Below are positions 1 through 7,124 of a stretch of 13,260 nucleotides of DNA, in pieces. Numbering within the stretch: position 1 is the stretch's first letter; each line of letters begins with the position of its first letter. Under the pieces are notes generated by a model, which saw only the letters and a program-made list of their open reading frames with translations, was not told the origin of the DNA and ran no database searches. A program made the position numbers and the translations under genes. Source of the stretch: Bacteroidales bacterium (GTDB lineage Bacteria > Bacteroidota > Bacteroidia > Bacteroidales > UBA932); NCBI GenBank assembly GCA_004555145.1, contig SFJB01000033.1, forward strand, positions 1 to 13,260, given 5' to 3'.

Positions 1-836
1 GAAGCCTCGGCCACGATTTGTCCCAGAAGCGGCGGGGAGAGCCTTGCCTGGCAGAACTTCATCACTGCGTCGTGCACGCTCTTGTTCTTCGTGCACAGAC
101 AGCCTATCCTCGTGCCGCACTCGGAATATCGTTTCGACACGGAATCGAAAAGCACCACGTTCTCCTCGATTCCATCCAGATGGAAGGCGGAAATGTACGG
201 CATTCCAGTATAGATGAACTCCCTGTAGACCTCATCGCTGAAAAGGAACAGCCCGTGCTTCCTAACTATGTCGCGCAGGCGCTGCATCTCCTTGCGAGTG
301 TAGAGGTAACCCGTAGGGTTGTTGGGATTGCATATGAGTATGGCCTTGGTGCGAGGGGTGATCTTCGCCTCGAATTCTTCCACGGAAGGAAGGCGGAAAC
401 CGTCCTCGATTCTGGTCTTTACGCTCTTTATGACGGCTCCCACGGAAATCGCGAAGGCCATATAATTGGCGTAGAACGGGTCGGTCACTATGATCTCGTC
501 GCCGGGGTCGAGGCAGGCGAGGAAAGCGAAAAGCACGGCCTCGGAGCCTCCTGCAGTAATGATGATTTCGTCCGGAGAGAGATAGATGCCGTACTCGGCA
601 TAGTACTTGACCATCTTGGTACGCAGGGAGAGATAGCCGTCCGAAGGGCTGTATTCCAGAATCTCCCTGTCCACGTTCCTGATGGCCTCAAGGGCGCACT
701 CCGGAGTCTTGATGTCGGGTTGACCTATATTGAGGTGATATACCTTCACTCCGTTCCTCTTTGCCGCATCGGCGTAAGGAGCGAGCTTTCTTATCGGAGA
801 ATAGGGCATACTGTCAGCCCTGTCAGATATCTTCAT
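1..836 (-). CDS. PLP-dependent aminotransferase, class I/II (aspartate aminotransferase-like), C-terminus cut by window edge
   Basis: Read on the minus strand from an ATG at 836-834, the frame stays open to base 1 and gives 278 residues. The start MKISDRADSMPYSPIRKL and the NIGQPDIKTP stretch are typical of fold-type I aminotransferases. NPNNPTG, the SDEVY motif (its Asp binds the PLP pyridine nitrogen) and SVSKRYS, whose Lys should form the Schiff base with PLP, appear in the usual order. Family members are about 390-400 residues, so roughly the last 120, including the C-terminal substrate Arg, lie outside the window. It is cytosolic and transfers amino groups between an amino acid and a 2-oxo acid. 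The exact substrate (Asp, aromatic or other) cannot be decided from this part. It is divergent from the GH97 gene and probably read from a TAnnTTTG element at 909-902. Confidence 0.9.
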   Translation of the reverse strand, partial: MKISDRADSMPYSPIRKLAPYADAAKRNGVKVYHLNIGQPDIKTPECALEAIRNVDREILEYSPSDGYLSLRTKMVKYYAEYGIYLSPDEIIITAGGSEAVLFAFLACLDPGDEIIVTDPFYANYMAFAISVGAVIKSVKTRIEDGFRLPSVEEFEAKITPRTKAILICNPNNPTGYLYTRKEMQRLRDIVRKHGLFLFSDEVYREFIYTGMPYISAFHLDGIEENVVLFDSVSKRYSECGTRIGCLCTKNKSVHDAVMKFCQARLSPPLLGQIVAEA

Positions 837-897
837 ATTCAGTTTGCTGTATCGGTTTATATTAATTGCATCAGGCCCTGGCCGAAAAATCAACCGT

Positions 898-929
898 ATT
901 GCAAAAATATGAAAAATTCGTTAGTTTTG
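898..929 (+). promoter_or_regulatory. Bacteroidota-type promoter for the GH97 gene
   Basis: TAGTTTTG at 922-929 matches the Bacteroidota -7 consensus TAnnTTTG. ATTG at 898-901, 20 bases upstream, can serve as the -33 element (TTTG/TTG). Transcription would start near 934-936, giving a leader of about 15 bases before the ATG at 950. The assignment rests on motif matching only. Confidence 0.5.
902..909 (-). promoter_or_regulatory. Bacteroidota -7 element for the aminotransferase gene
   Basis: On the minus strand 909-902 reads TATTTTTG, a match to TAnnTTTG. It would give a leader of about 60 bases before the aminotransferase ATG at 836. I see no clear -33 partner. It directly abuts the presumed -33 element of the opposite promoter (898-901), so the two promoters probably compete for RNA polymerase. 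Confidence 0.35.
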
Positions 930-949
930 TATAAAACTGATACACTAAT

Positions 950-2908
950 ATGACAAACCTGCTATTCTCCTTCCTGTTGGCTTTGGCCACGAGCCTGAGC
1001 AGCCCTGACGGGAAACTGCTCGTAAAAATCGAGCAGAGCGAAGACTCCCGGCTTCTGTACAGCATCGAATATGACGGAGAGACCCTGCTCTCCCCTTCCG
1101 CCCTCGGTCTGACGGGCGATTTCCGCGACTACAGCCGGCTAATTTTCGAGTCCGCAGACACCCGTGACATCAGAATCGACTACAGCCTCGACCGCATCAA
1201 GCAGAGCCGAGTGCAGCGCGATGCCCGCAGGACCCTGCTCCACTGCAAGACCCCGGACGGCCACCCCATCGACATAGAATGGCACATCAGCAACAATGAC
1301 GTCGCCTTCCGCTACAATGTCATCAAGGACGGCGAGACGGGCAGCATCAGGGTGATGAGCGAGCAGACCTCATTCAACTTCCCTTCCGGAACCACGACCT
1401 ACCTCTGCCCTCAGAGCGATGCAATGGTGGGCTGGAAGCGCACCAAACCGAGCTACGAAGAGTATTACAAGCCCGGCGCCCTTATGGACGAGGAATCCGA
1501 ATTCGGTCACGGATACACTTTCCCGTGCCTTTTCAAGATTCCGGGAGCAGGCTGGGCACTGGTCAGCGAGACGGGAGTGGACAGCAGGTACTGCGGATCC
1601 CGCCTGGGCGAATACCGCAAGGACGGGGGATACCGCATAGAATTCCCTATGCCTGAGGAGAACAACGGCAACGGAACTTCCGAGCCTGCCTTCGCCCTTC
1701 CGGGCAGCACCCCATGGCGAACCGTCACCGTAGGCTCAGACCTGGCAGCGATAGTCGAAACCACCATAGCCTTCGACGTGGTGGAGCCGCGCTACGAAAG
1801 CAGCCACAGCTACAGCTACGGTAAGGGCAGCTGGAGCTGGATACTCTGGCAGGACGCCAGCATCAACTACGACGACCAGGTGCAATACATAGACCTCGCC
1901 TCAGCCATGGGCTTCAGTTTCTGCCTCATCGACAATTACTGGGATGTCAACATAGGCAGGGAGAGGATGGAGGAACTTGCCCGCTACGCCAGGTCAAGGA
2001 ATGTGGATCTCTTCCTCTGGTACTCCTCCAGCGGCTGGTGGAACGACATCACCCAGGGTCCGGTCGACATCATGTCCAATCCCATTTCCCGAAAGCAGGA
2101 GATGCGCTGGCTTGAGAGCATAGGCGTAAAGGGAATCAAGGTGGACTTTTTCGGCGGCGACAAGCAGGAAACGATGGCTCTGTACGAGGCCATACTCAGC
2201 GATGCCGACGACCACGGTCTGATGGTTATCTTCCACGGTTGCACCCTTCCGAGAGGCTGGGAGCGCATGTACCCGAATTACGTCGGCAGCGAAGCTGTGC
2301 GCGCATCGGAGAACCTCATCTTCGGCCAGTATGAATGCGAGCAAGAAGCCATACACGCGAGTCTCTACCCGTTCATCAGGAATGCTGTCGGAAGCATGGA
2401 GTTCGGAGGCACCTTCCTGAACAAGGTACTCGAGCGCAACAACGGCAAGCCTGATTCCAAGGGACGCGTACGCGGCACGAGGCGTATCACCACCGATGCC
2501 TTCGAGCTGGCAACGGCAGTGCTCTTCCAGAACCCGATACAGAACTTCGCCCTCGCCCCGAACAACCTCGAGGATGCGCCAGCGCTCGCGCTGGATTTCA
2601 TGCGCGAAGTTCCGACGACCTGGGACGAAACCCGCTACATAGACGGCGAGCCTGGACAGAACGTAGCCATCGCCCGCCGCCACGGCGACACTTGGTACAT
2701 AGGCGCAGTCAATGCCTCCGAAGAGGACTTCCTCATCGACGTGGCAGCCCTTGAGCAGCGTTTCGGAGGCAAGGCAGAAGTGCTCGGTACCGTGAGTACA
2801 AAACTCAAGGGTTCATCAGGGAAGAAGACTGAACTATCCAGAATCGTCAACTTCAAAAAGCCGCTCCGCATCTCTCAGAATGACGGAGTGGCCATAATCA
2901 TCAGATAA
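950..2908 (+). CDS. Glycoside hydrolase family 97, retaining type (alpha-galactosidase/alpha-glucosidase-like)
   Basis: This 652-residue enzyme releases terminal alpha-linked sugars from oligosaccharides, probably in the periplasm. Residues 1 to about 17 (MTNLLFSFLLALATSLS) form a short signal peptide with no lipobox Cys. The GH97 N-terminal beta-sandwich (about 18-255) begins SPDGKL. The catalytic barrel (about 260-530) starts near GSWSWILWQD and the C-terminal beta domain ends with FKKPLRISQNDGVAIIIR. Family knowledge: retaining GH97 enzymes such as B. thetaiotaomicron BT1871 use an Asp nucleophile (Asp415) and a Glu acid/base (Glu470); inverting SusB-type enzymes lack that Asp. Here KVDFF carries Asp399 and SEAVRASE carries Glu454, the same 55-residue spacing. 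Retaining chemistry is inferred from this, and the substrate is less certain. No susC/susD pair is adjacent. The ATG at 950 is chosen because the signal peptide starts there. Confidence 0.9.
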   Translation: MTNLLFSFLLALATSLSSPDGKLLVKIEQSEDSRLLYSIEYDGETLLSPSALGLTGDFRDYSRLIFESADTRDIRIDYSLDRIKQSRVQRDARRTLLHCKTPDGHPIDIEWHISNNDVAFRYNVIKDGETGSIRVMSEQTSFNFPSGTTTYLCPQSDAMVGWKRTKPSYEEYYKPGALMDEESEFGHGYTFPCLFKIPGAGWALVSETGVDSRYCGSRLGEYRKDGGYRIEFPMPEENNGNGTSEPAFALPGSTPWRTVTVGSDLAAIVETTIAFDVVEPRYESSHSYSYGKGSWSWILWQDASINYDDQVQYIDLASAMGFSFCLIDNYWDVNIGRERMEELARYARSRNVDLFLWYSSSGWWNDITQGPVDIMSNPISRKQEMRWLESIGVKGIKVDFFGGDKQETMALYEAILSDADDHGLMVIFHGCTLPRGWERMYPNYVGSEAVRASENLIFGQYECEQEAIHASLYPFIRNAVGSMEFGGTFLNKVLERNNGKPDSKGRVRGTRRITTDAFELATAVLFQNPIQNFALAPNNLEDAPALALDFMREVPTTWDETRYIDGEPGQNVAIARRHGDTWYIGAVNASEEDFLIDVAALEQRFGGKAEVLGTVSTKLKGSSGKKTELSRIVNFKKPLRISQNDGVAIIIR

Positions 2909-2945
2909 GGGAAGAAAAACCTTACCGAGAGCATCGTCGCCGATG

Positions 2946-3401
2946 TCACTTCTTGCGCCAGAAGGAAGAAGTGATGTCGGCGCGGTGGTAATACAGGCGC
3001 TGATTTGTGGTCTTCTCGTTAAGAGGGCCGAATTCCTTGATGTAAGGACCCACTTTCACAAAATCGAAGATTTCAAAAAGCTCATCCTCAACGCTTTCGC
3101 GACCTGAATACAAGGCAAGCTCCAGTTCGGGATGCGAGCTTCTCAGATAGTAGGCAATAGCTTTCAGCGCCTCGGGATCATTGCCTTCCCCGAGGAAGAG
3201 GAAGCAGTTCACTCCGAAGTTGGTTTTGAGCAACTTTTCCACCGCCTCGGCAGTAAGCTCATCTCCCAGATCCTTTTTCAGAAAGGGAGAGTGGCAGCCA
3301 ATGCAATTTCCCCGGCAGTTGGAAATCTCAACTGCCAGGGAAACTCTATGCGGTATCTCCTCCAGGACTACGTCCGTGAGCGAAGGAACGTACTTGATCA
3401 T
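2946..3401 (-). CDS. nrdG: Anaerobic ribonucleotide reductase activating protein, radical SAM (NrdG)
   Basis: This 151-residue protein uses a [4Fe-4S] cluster and S-adenosylmethionine to generate the glycyl radical on NrdD. The radical SAM motif CX3CX2C is seen as CRGNCIGC (Cys29, Cys33, Cys36), followed by HSPFL as in other NrdG proteins. The length is near the small end for the family. Its ATG (3401-3399) shares one base with the TAA of nrdD (3403-3401), so it is probably translated by coupling to nrdD and made in the same transcript. The stop lies 37 bases from the convergent GH97 stop. That gap has only weak short inverted repeats and no clear terminator. Confidence 0.95.
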   Translation of the reverse strand: MIKYVPSLTDVVLEEIPHRVSLAVEISNCRGNCIGCHSPFLKKDLGDELTAEAVEKLLKTNFGVNCFLFLGEGNDPEALKAIAYYLRSSHPELELALYSGRESVEDELFEIFDFVKVGPYIKEFGPLNEKTTNQRLYYHRADITSSFWRKK

Positions 3402-5605
3402 TACAGGTCCTTAGGTGAATAGTACCTGCGTCCGGCTTCTACCTGACGCGGCTCTGCGAATGAGGATACGCGTTTGAGGTAACCGATTACGCGGGTAAGG
3501 TAGTCGATATTCTCGCTGCCGCACTTAGGGCACTTGGAGAGGGTATCCTTGCTGATGTAGCCGCACTCGTTGCAGATTGTATTGCGCACGTTGAATGTGA
3601 AGTAGTTGGTGCCATAGTGGGCAGCTACCTTCAAGAGCTGGCGGTACTGATCCTTGCTGAGGTGCTCGTCGAGGTTCATATGGAGGGCGGAACCTCCGTC
3701 CAGATACCTCACGTACTCTTCTCCGTGGAGCTTGAACTTGTCTATGATCGAGAGGGAGGTATCCTCAGGATTGTAGAAGTAGGAACTGTAGAGATTGTGC
3801 TTCGAAGACACGAAGTAACCGTCCTTGCTGTCCCACTTGTAGTTCTTTGCGGCAAGGTTCTCTGCAGGCACGAACTCGGTGTTGAACATCGCCTCAGGGG
3901 TTCGGTCCTTGCGGTTGGAGATGTTGATGGTCTCAAGCACCTTGTTTACAAACTCTTCGTACTTCGGGTTAGGGGAAATCTCGAGTCCGAGGAACTCGGC
4001 AGCCTCGGTCAAACCGTTCACGCCCACGGTGAGGTACTGCTTCTTCATATCGATGAAGCCTGCGTTGTAAACGTCAAGCATATCGGCCTTGTAGAAATCC
4101 TTGATAATCTCGTTGAAGGCGATCTGGTACTTGTGCACGCGCTCGGTCATCTCGGTGATGGCCTTGGCGATATAGTTGTTGTAGAGGTCGTCCTTGTCGT
4201 AGAAATTGGAAGCCGGGTTCAGAGGCTTGCCCTCAGGAAGGGACACTCCCCTCCTCTCGTTGAAATACTTGCGGGTAGCGCTCTGGATGAGACGGTTGAG
4301 GTTGATTGTCATCACGGACTTGGAACCCGTAGCTACGGAAGCAGTACCCATAGAGTACTGGTGGGTGGTGTGGTTGTGGGAACTGTCCTCCCTGTCCTCG
4401 AGGTCCTTGAGGCTGTTGCGCAGACGGCAGCAGCTGGAAAGGGAATCAGGGCTGTTGGAAAGGTAGCAGAAGAAGCTGTGTCCCTTGGACCACATCTCAG
4501 CGGTGAAGTCGGCATAATCCGGGTCGGAGAAATCGTCGCCTCCGTCGGTGAGCAGTGCCATTGTCTCCACAGGGAAGGTCAGAAGGTAATTGTTGCGCTC
4601 CTGGTTAAACCAGTTCATAAAGTGCTTCTGCAGCCAGTCGAGGGTCTCCCATTTCGGAGCCGTTCCGTCAGGGAAGCGGAAGTCACCGAACACGCCCTGG
4701 AAGTAGTTGCGGTCAAAGTAGCTTATGTTCCAGAACACGGTCTGATAGCCACGGTTGCCTGCCGGCATGTTCATCGAGTGCACAACCTGCTGGAAGTAGT
4801 TGTCGATGACCTTCACGAGGGTGCGCTGCTTGGCATTCATTTCCACGACGTCGTCCAGGTGCTCGAGGTAATCGTCACCGTAGTCCTTGCGGATGAAGTA
4901 GTCCAGGTACATCAGGAACTCAGGAGTAGCCACCGCTCCCATGAACTGGGAGGAGATGGAATAAACGAGGTTGATGAACTCGCCGCAGAAAGACTTGAGG
5001 TCGGTAGGTGCAATGGACACGCCGCCCAGTTCCTTGAGGCCGCTGATGAGGAAAGGGTACATCGTGATGGCTACGCAGTAAGGGAAGCCCGGAGTACCGC
5101 TCTCGTCGTGTTTATACAGGATGTGCGAGTTCAGATCCTTGAGGTACTGGTCGGCGAGGGCGCGGCCGTACAGGGTCTTTATCTTGTCGCACATGATATA
5201 ACGGTTCTGCTTGATGTTGTTCTCCTTGTAGAGCTCGTTGCCAAGGGTCACAATGTTTTTGCGGGTGACGTTGGCATTGGCGTCGAACTTGGATCCCGTC
5301 GCAGCATTGGAGGCTGCGATGTAGTCCTTGATGAAGTCCCTCTTCTTGCGCAGGTCGATGTCGGCATCGAACTTGTCGATGTATGCGTGGGCCACGCGCT
5401 TGTTGATGGACATCAGCGACTCCTCCACCTGGCGGCGGATTTCAGCGCTGGTAATTCCTTCATAGATATAAAGGTTGTTGATAATCGACACTACTATCGC
5501 GTCGTCACAGTACTCCTTGGCAGACTTGTATGCTTCGTGAATACCTCGGGCAAGTTTGGCTTTGTCGAACTCCTCTACGGAGCCGTTGGTCTTACGTACA
5601 TCCAT
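3401..5605 (-). CDS. nrdD: Anaerobic (class III) ribonucleoside-triphosphate reductase (NrdD)
   Basis: This 734-residue glycyl radical enzyme reduces ribonucleoside triphosphates to deoxy forms under anoxic conditions. An ATP-cone occupies about residues 1-90 (begins MDVRKTNGSVEEFDKAKLAR) and would provide allosteric control by ATP/dATP. The barrel contains SSCCRLRNSL with Cys392/Cys393, the place of the active-site thiyl Cys. Near the C-terminus four Cys (678, 681, 692, 695; CNECG and CPKCG) form the structural zinc site, followed by RVIGYL with Gly708 as the radical glycine. All key parts are present and length is normal. It is first in an nrdD-nrdG operon, and its activase overlaps the stop codon. 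A TAnnTTTG element lies about 45 bases upstream. No oxygen-dependent nrd genes are in the window. Confidence 0.97.
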   Translation of the reverse strand: MDVRKTNGSVEEFDKAKLARGIHEAYKSAKEYCDDAIVVSIINNLYIYEGITSAEIRRQVEESLMSINKRVAHAYIDKFDADIDLRKKRDFIKDYIAASNAATGSKFDANANVTRKNIVTLGNELYKENNIKQNRYIMCDKIKTLYGRALADQYLKDLNSHILYKHDESGTPGFPYCVAITMYPFLISGLKELGGVSIAPTDLKSFCGEFINLVYSISSQFMGAVATPEFLMYLDYFIRKDYGDDYLEHLDDVVEMNAKQRTLVKVIDNYFQQVVHSMNMPAGNRGYQTVFWNISYFDRNYFQGVFGDFRFPDGTAPKWETLDWLQKHFMNWFNQERNNYLLTFPVETMALLTDGGDDFSDPDYADFTAEMWSKGHSFFCYLSNSPDSLSSCCRLRNSLKDLEDREDSSHNHTTHQYSMGTASVATGSKSVMTINLNRLIQSATRKYFNERRGVSLPEGKPLNPASNFYDKDDLYNNYIAKAITEMTERVHKYQIAFNEIIKDFYKADMLDVYNAGFIDMKKQYLTVGVNGLTEAAEFLGLEISPNPKYEEFVNKVLETINISNRKDRTPEAMFNTEFVPAENLAAKNYKWDSKDGYFVSSKHNLYSSYFYNPEDTSLSIIDKFKLHGEEYVRYLDGGSALHMNLDEHLSKDQYRQLLKVAAHYGTNYFTFNVRNTICNECGYISKDTLSKCPKCGSENIDYLTRVIGYLKRVSSFAEPRQVEAGRRYYSPKDL

Positions 5606-5650
5606 TATATATTATTTTTAATTATTCTAAAATAAGATAATCCGGTTTCA

Positions 5651-5658
5651 CAAATTTA
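5651..5658 (-). promoter_or_regulatory. -7 promoter element for nrdDG
   Basis: On the minus strand 5658-5651 reads TAAATTTG (TAnnTTTG consensus), within the 9-mer CTAAATTTG that also precedes purC. The start would be near 5646, leaving a leader of about 40 A/T-rich bases before the nrdD ATG at 5605. A T-run (5680-5675) sits near the -33 position at non-ideal spacing. Confidence 0.5.
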
Positions 5659-5697
5659 GGCATATTGCCCTATCAAAAAAGGCCATCTCGAATCAAG

Positions 5698-5718
5698 TTT
5701 TCAACAAGGTTATCAACA
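5698..5718 (+). repeat. Two direct repeats TTWTCAACA, DnaA-box-like
   Basis: TTTTCAACA (5698-5706) and TTATCAACA (5710-5718) are 12 bases apart start to start. The second differs from the DnaA box TTATNCACA at one position. They lie between nrdD and purA. Binding by DnaA is only a possibility; two short A/T-rich repeats can arise by chance. Confidence 0.3.
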
Positions 5719-5749
5719 TTTCTGCACAGAAGCCGTTCTTTGCAGAAAT
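5718..5749. repeat. Nested inverted repeat between nrdD and purA, operator-like
   Basis: Arms of 14 bases (5718-5731 and 5736-5749) pair except at one position (C5727 against T5740) around a 4-base centre GCCG. Each arm also contains its own small dyad: TTCTG-N2-CAGAA at 5720-5731 and TTCTT-N2-CAGAA at 5736-5747, with centres 16 bases apart. The genes on both sides diverge, so this is not a terminator. It ends about 27 bases upstream of the purA -7 element and lies about 60 bases behind the nrdD one, a position suited to a regulator binding site. It does not match the NrdR box as I know it. Confidence 0.5.
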
Positions 5750-5776
5750 GCCCTTATTATTATCAAAATTATTTCT

Positions 5777-5784
5777 TATCTTTG
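5777..5784 (+). promoter_or_regulatory. -7 promoter element for purA
   Basis: TATCTTTG matches the Bacteroidota TAnnTTTG consensus. The start would be near 5789, giving about 32 bases of leader before the purA ATG. No good TTTG -33 element stands 19-21 bases upstream, so the promoter may depend on an activator. Confidence 0.55.
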
Positions 5785-5820
5785 TGTGTTTGAAAAGACA
5801 TTTTCACTAAGATCCGAATA

Positions 5821-7086
5821 ATGAAGAAAGTTGACGTAGTGCTCGGGCTCCAGTGGGGCGACGAGGGCAAAGGTAAGGTGGTCGATGTCCTGACCCCCGA
5901 CTACAAGGTTATTGCACGTTTCCAGGGCGGTCCAAACGCCGGCCACTCGCTCAAGTTTGACGGCGAGTCCTTCGTGCTGCACACCGTTCCTTCCGGAATC
6001 TTCAGGAAGGATACTGTCAATGTAATTGGCAACGGAGTCGTAATCGACCCGGTCATCCTGGCAGAGGAAATCCGTGACATAGAGGCTAAGGGCGGCGACA
6101 TCAGCGGAAAGCTCAGGATCAGCAAGCGCGCCCACCTCATCCTCCCTACCCACAGGACCTTGGATGCGGCCAGCGAAGCAGCAAAAGGCAAGTCCAAGAT
6201 AGGCTCCACCCTCAAGGGAATAGGTCCTACCTATATGGATAAGACCGGCCGCAACGGCCTCAGGGTCGGCGACATTCTCTCCCCTGAGTTCAAACAGCGT
6301 TACGAGACCCTCAAGCAGAAGCACATCGCAATGCTGAGCCAGTACGATTTCAGCTACGACATCAGCGAATACGAGCAGAAGTGGTTCGAGGCAATCGAGT
6401 CACTCAAGCGTTTCCCTTTCATCGAGAGCGAGATAGAGGTCAACAGGTACATTGACTCTGACGTAGCCGTGCTCGCAGAGGGTGCCCAGGGCTCTATGCT
6501 GGACATAGATTTCGGCACCTACCCGTTCGTAACCTCATCCAACACGATGAGCGCCGGAGTATGCACCGGCCTCGGAGTGGCGCCGAACCGCGTAGGCAAG
6601 GTGATAGGCATATTCAAGGCATACTGCACCCGAGTCGGCAGCGGTCCGTTCCCTACCGAGCTTTTCGATGAGACGGGTGAGGAGATCAGGAGGATAGGCA
6701 AGGAGTACGGTGCCACGACGGGGCGTCCACGCCGTTGCGGCTGGCTCGATCTCGTAGCCCTGAAATATGCTGTGATGATGAACGGAGTAAGCGAGCTCAT
6801 AATGATGAAGTCCGACGTGCTCAACAGCTTCGATACCATCAAGGTGGCTACGGCCTACGAAATCGGAGGAAAGACCGTGGACTACTTCCCGTTCGAGAGC
6901 AACGAGGAAGTCACCCCTGTCTATAAAGAGTTCAAGGGATGGAAGAGCGATATCTGCTCCGTGCGCAATTACGAGGATTTCCCAGCAGAGCTGAAGGACT
7001 ACATCGCCTTCATAGAGCAGGAGACAGGATGCCCTGTCAGAATCATCTCAGTTGGTCCTGACAGAAGCGAAATAGTAATCAGATAG
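5821..7086 (+). CDS. purA: Adenylosuccinate synthetase (PurA)
   Basis: This 421-residue cytosolic enzyme condenses IMP with aspartate using GTP to form adenylosuccinate, the first step from IMP to AMP. The N-terminus MKKVDVVLGLQWGDEGKGK carries the GDEGKGK nucleotide loop (residues 13-19) with Asp14, equivalent to the catalytic Asp13 of the E. coli enzyme. QGGPNAGHS supplies His42 (E. coli His41); most homologues have GHT, a mild change. EGAQGSMLDIDFGTYPFVTS and TTGRPRRCGWLD (Arg304, Arg305) bind IMP and aspartate, and the protein ends ISVGPDRSEIVIR as usual. Length is normal. It is transcribed alone and converges on purB with 6 bases between the stops. PurB acts on its product. Confidence 0.98.
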   Translation: MKKVDVVLGLQWGDEGKGKVVDVLTPDYKVIARFQGGPNAGHSLKFDGESFVLHTVPSGIFRKDTVNVIGNGVVIDPVILAEEIRDIEAKGGDISGKLRISKRAHLILPTHRTLDAASEAAKGKSKIGSTLKGIGPTYMDKTGRNGLRVGDILSPEFKQRYETLKQKHIAMLSQYDFSYDISEYEQKWFEAIESLKRFPFIESEIEVNRYIDSDVAVLAEGAQGSMLDIDFGTYPFVTSSNTMSAGVCTGLGVAPNRVGKVIGIFKAYCTRVGSGPFPTELFDETGEEIRRIGKEYGATTGRPRRCGWLDLVALKYAVMMNGVSELIMMKSDVLNSFDTIKVATAYEIGGKTVDYFPFESNEEVTPVYKEFKGWKSDICSVRNYEDFPAELKDYIAFIEQETGCPVRIISVGPDRSEIVIR

Positions 7087-7089
7087 CTT

Positions 7090-7124
7090 TTTTCAAGCGC
7101 GCTCGATTCCGACGCGCTTGAAAA
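7090..7124. terminator. Inverted repeat between convergent purA and purB, possible two-way terminator
   Basis: TTTTCAAGCGCG (7090-7101) and CGCGCTTGAAAA (7113-7124) form a perfect 12-base stem with an 11-base loop. The stem covers the last codons and stop of purB and starts just after the purA stop. There is no clear U-tract after the stem in either direction; only the stem base is A/T-only. It may work as a weak terminator or an RNA 3' end protector. Confidence 0.45.

Noticed and set aside
18..953. 311-residue plus-strand frame at the left end
   Set aside because: Opposite the aminotransferase, which has clear PLP motifs; the plus-strand translation shows no family features.
1994..2683. 229-residue minus-strand frame inside the GH97 gene
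   Set aside because: Antisense shadow; the GH97 frame carries the catalytic residues.
2932..2946. Small inverted repeat CATCG/CGATG between the GH97 and nrdG stops
   Set aside because: Only a 5-base stem without a U-tract; not supportable as a terminator.
3617..5635. 672-residue open frame on the plus strand opposite nrdD
   Set aside because: It is the antisense shadow of nrdD, produced by codon bias; its translation is repetitive Val/Leu/Glu/His-rich with no motif, while nrdD on the other strand has every conserved residue.
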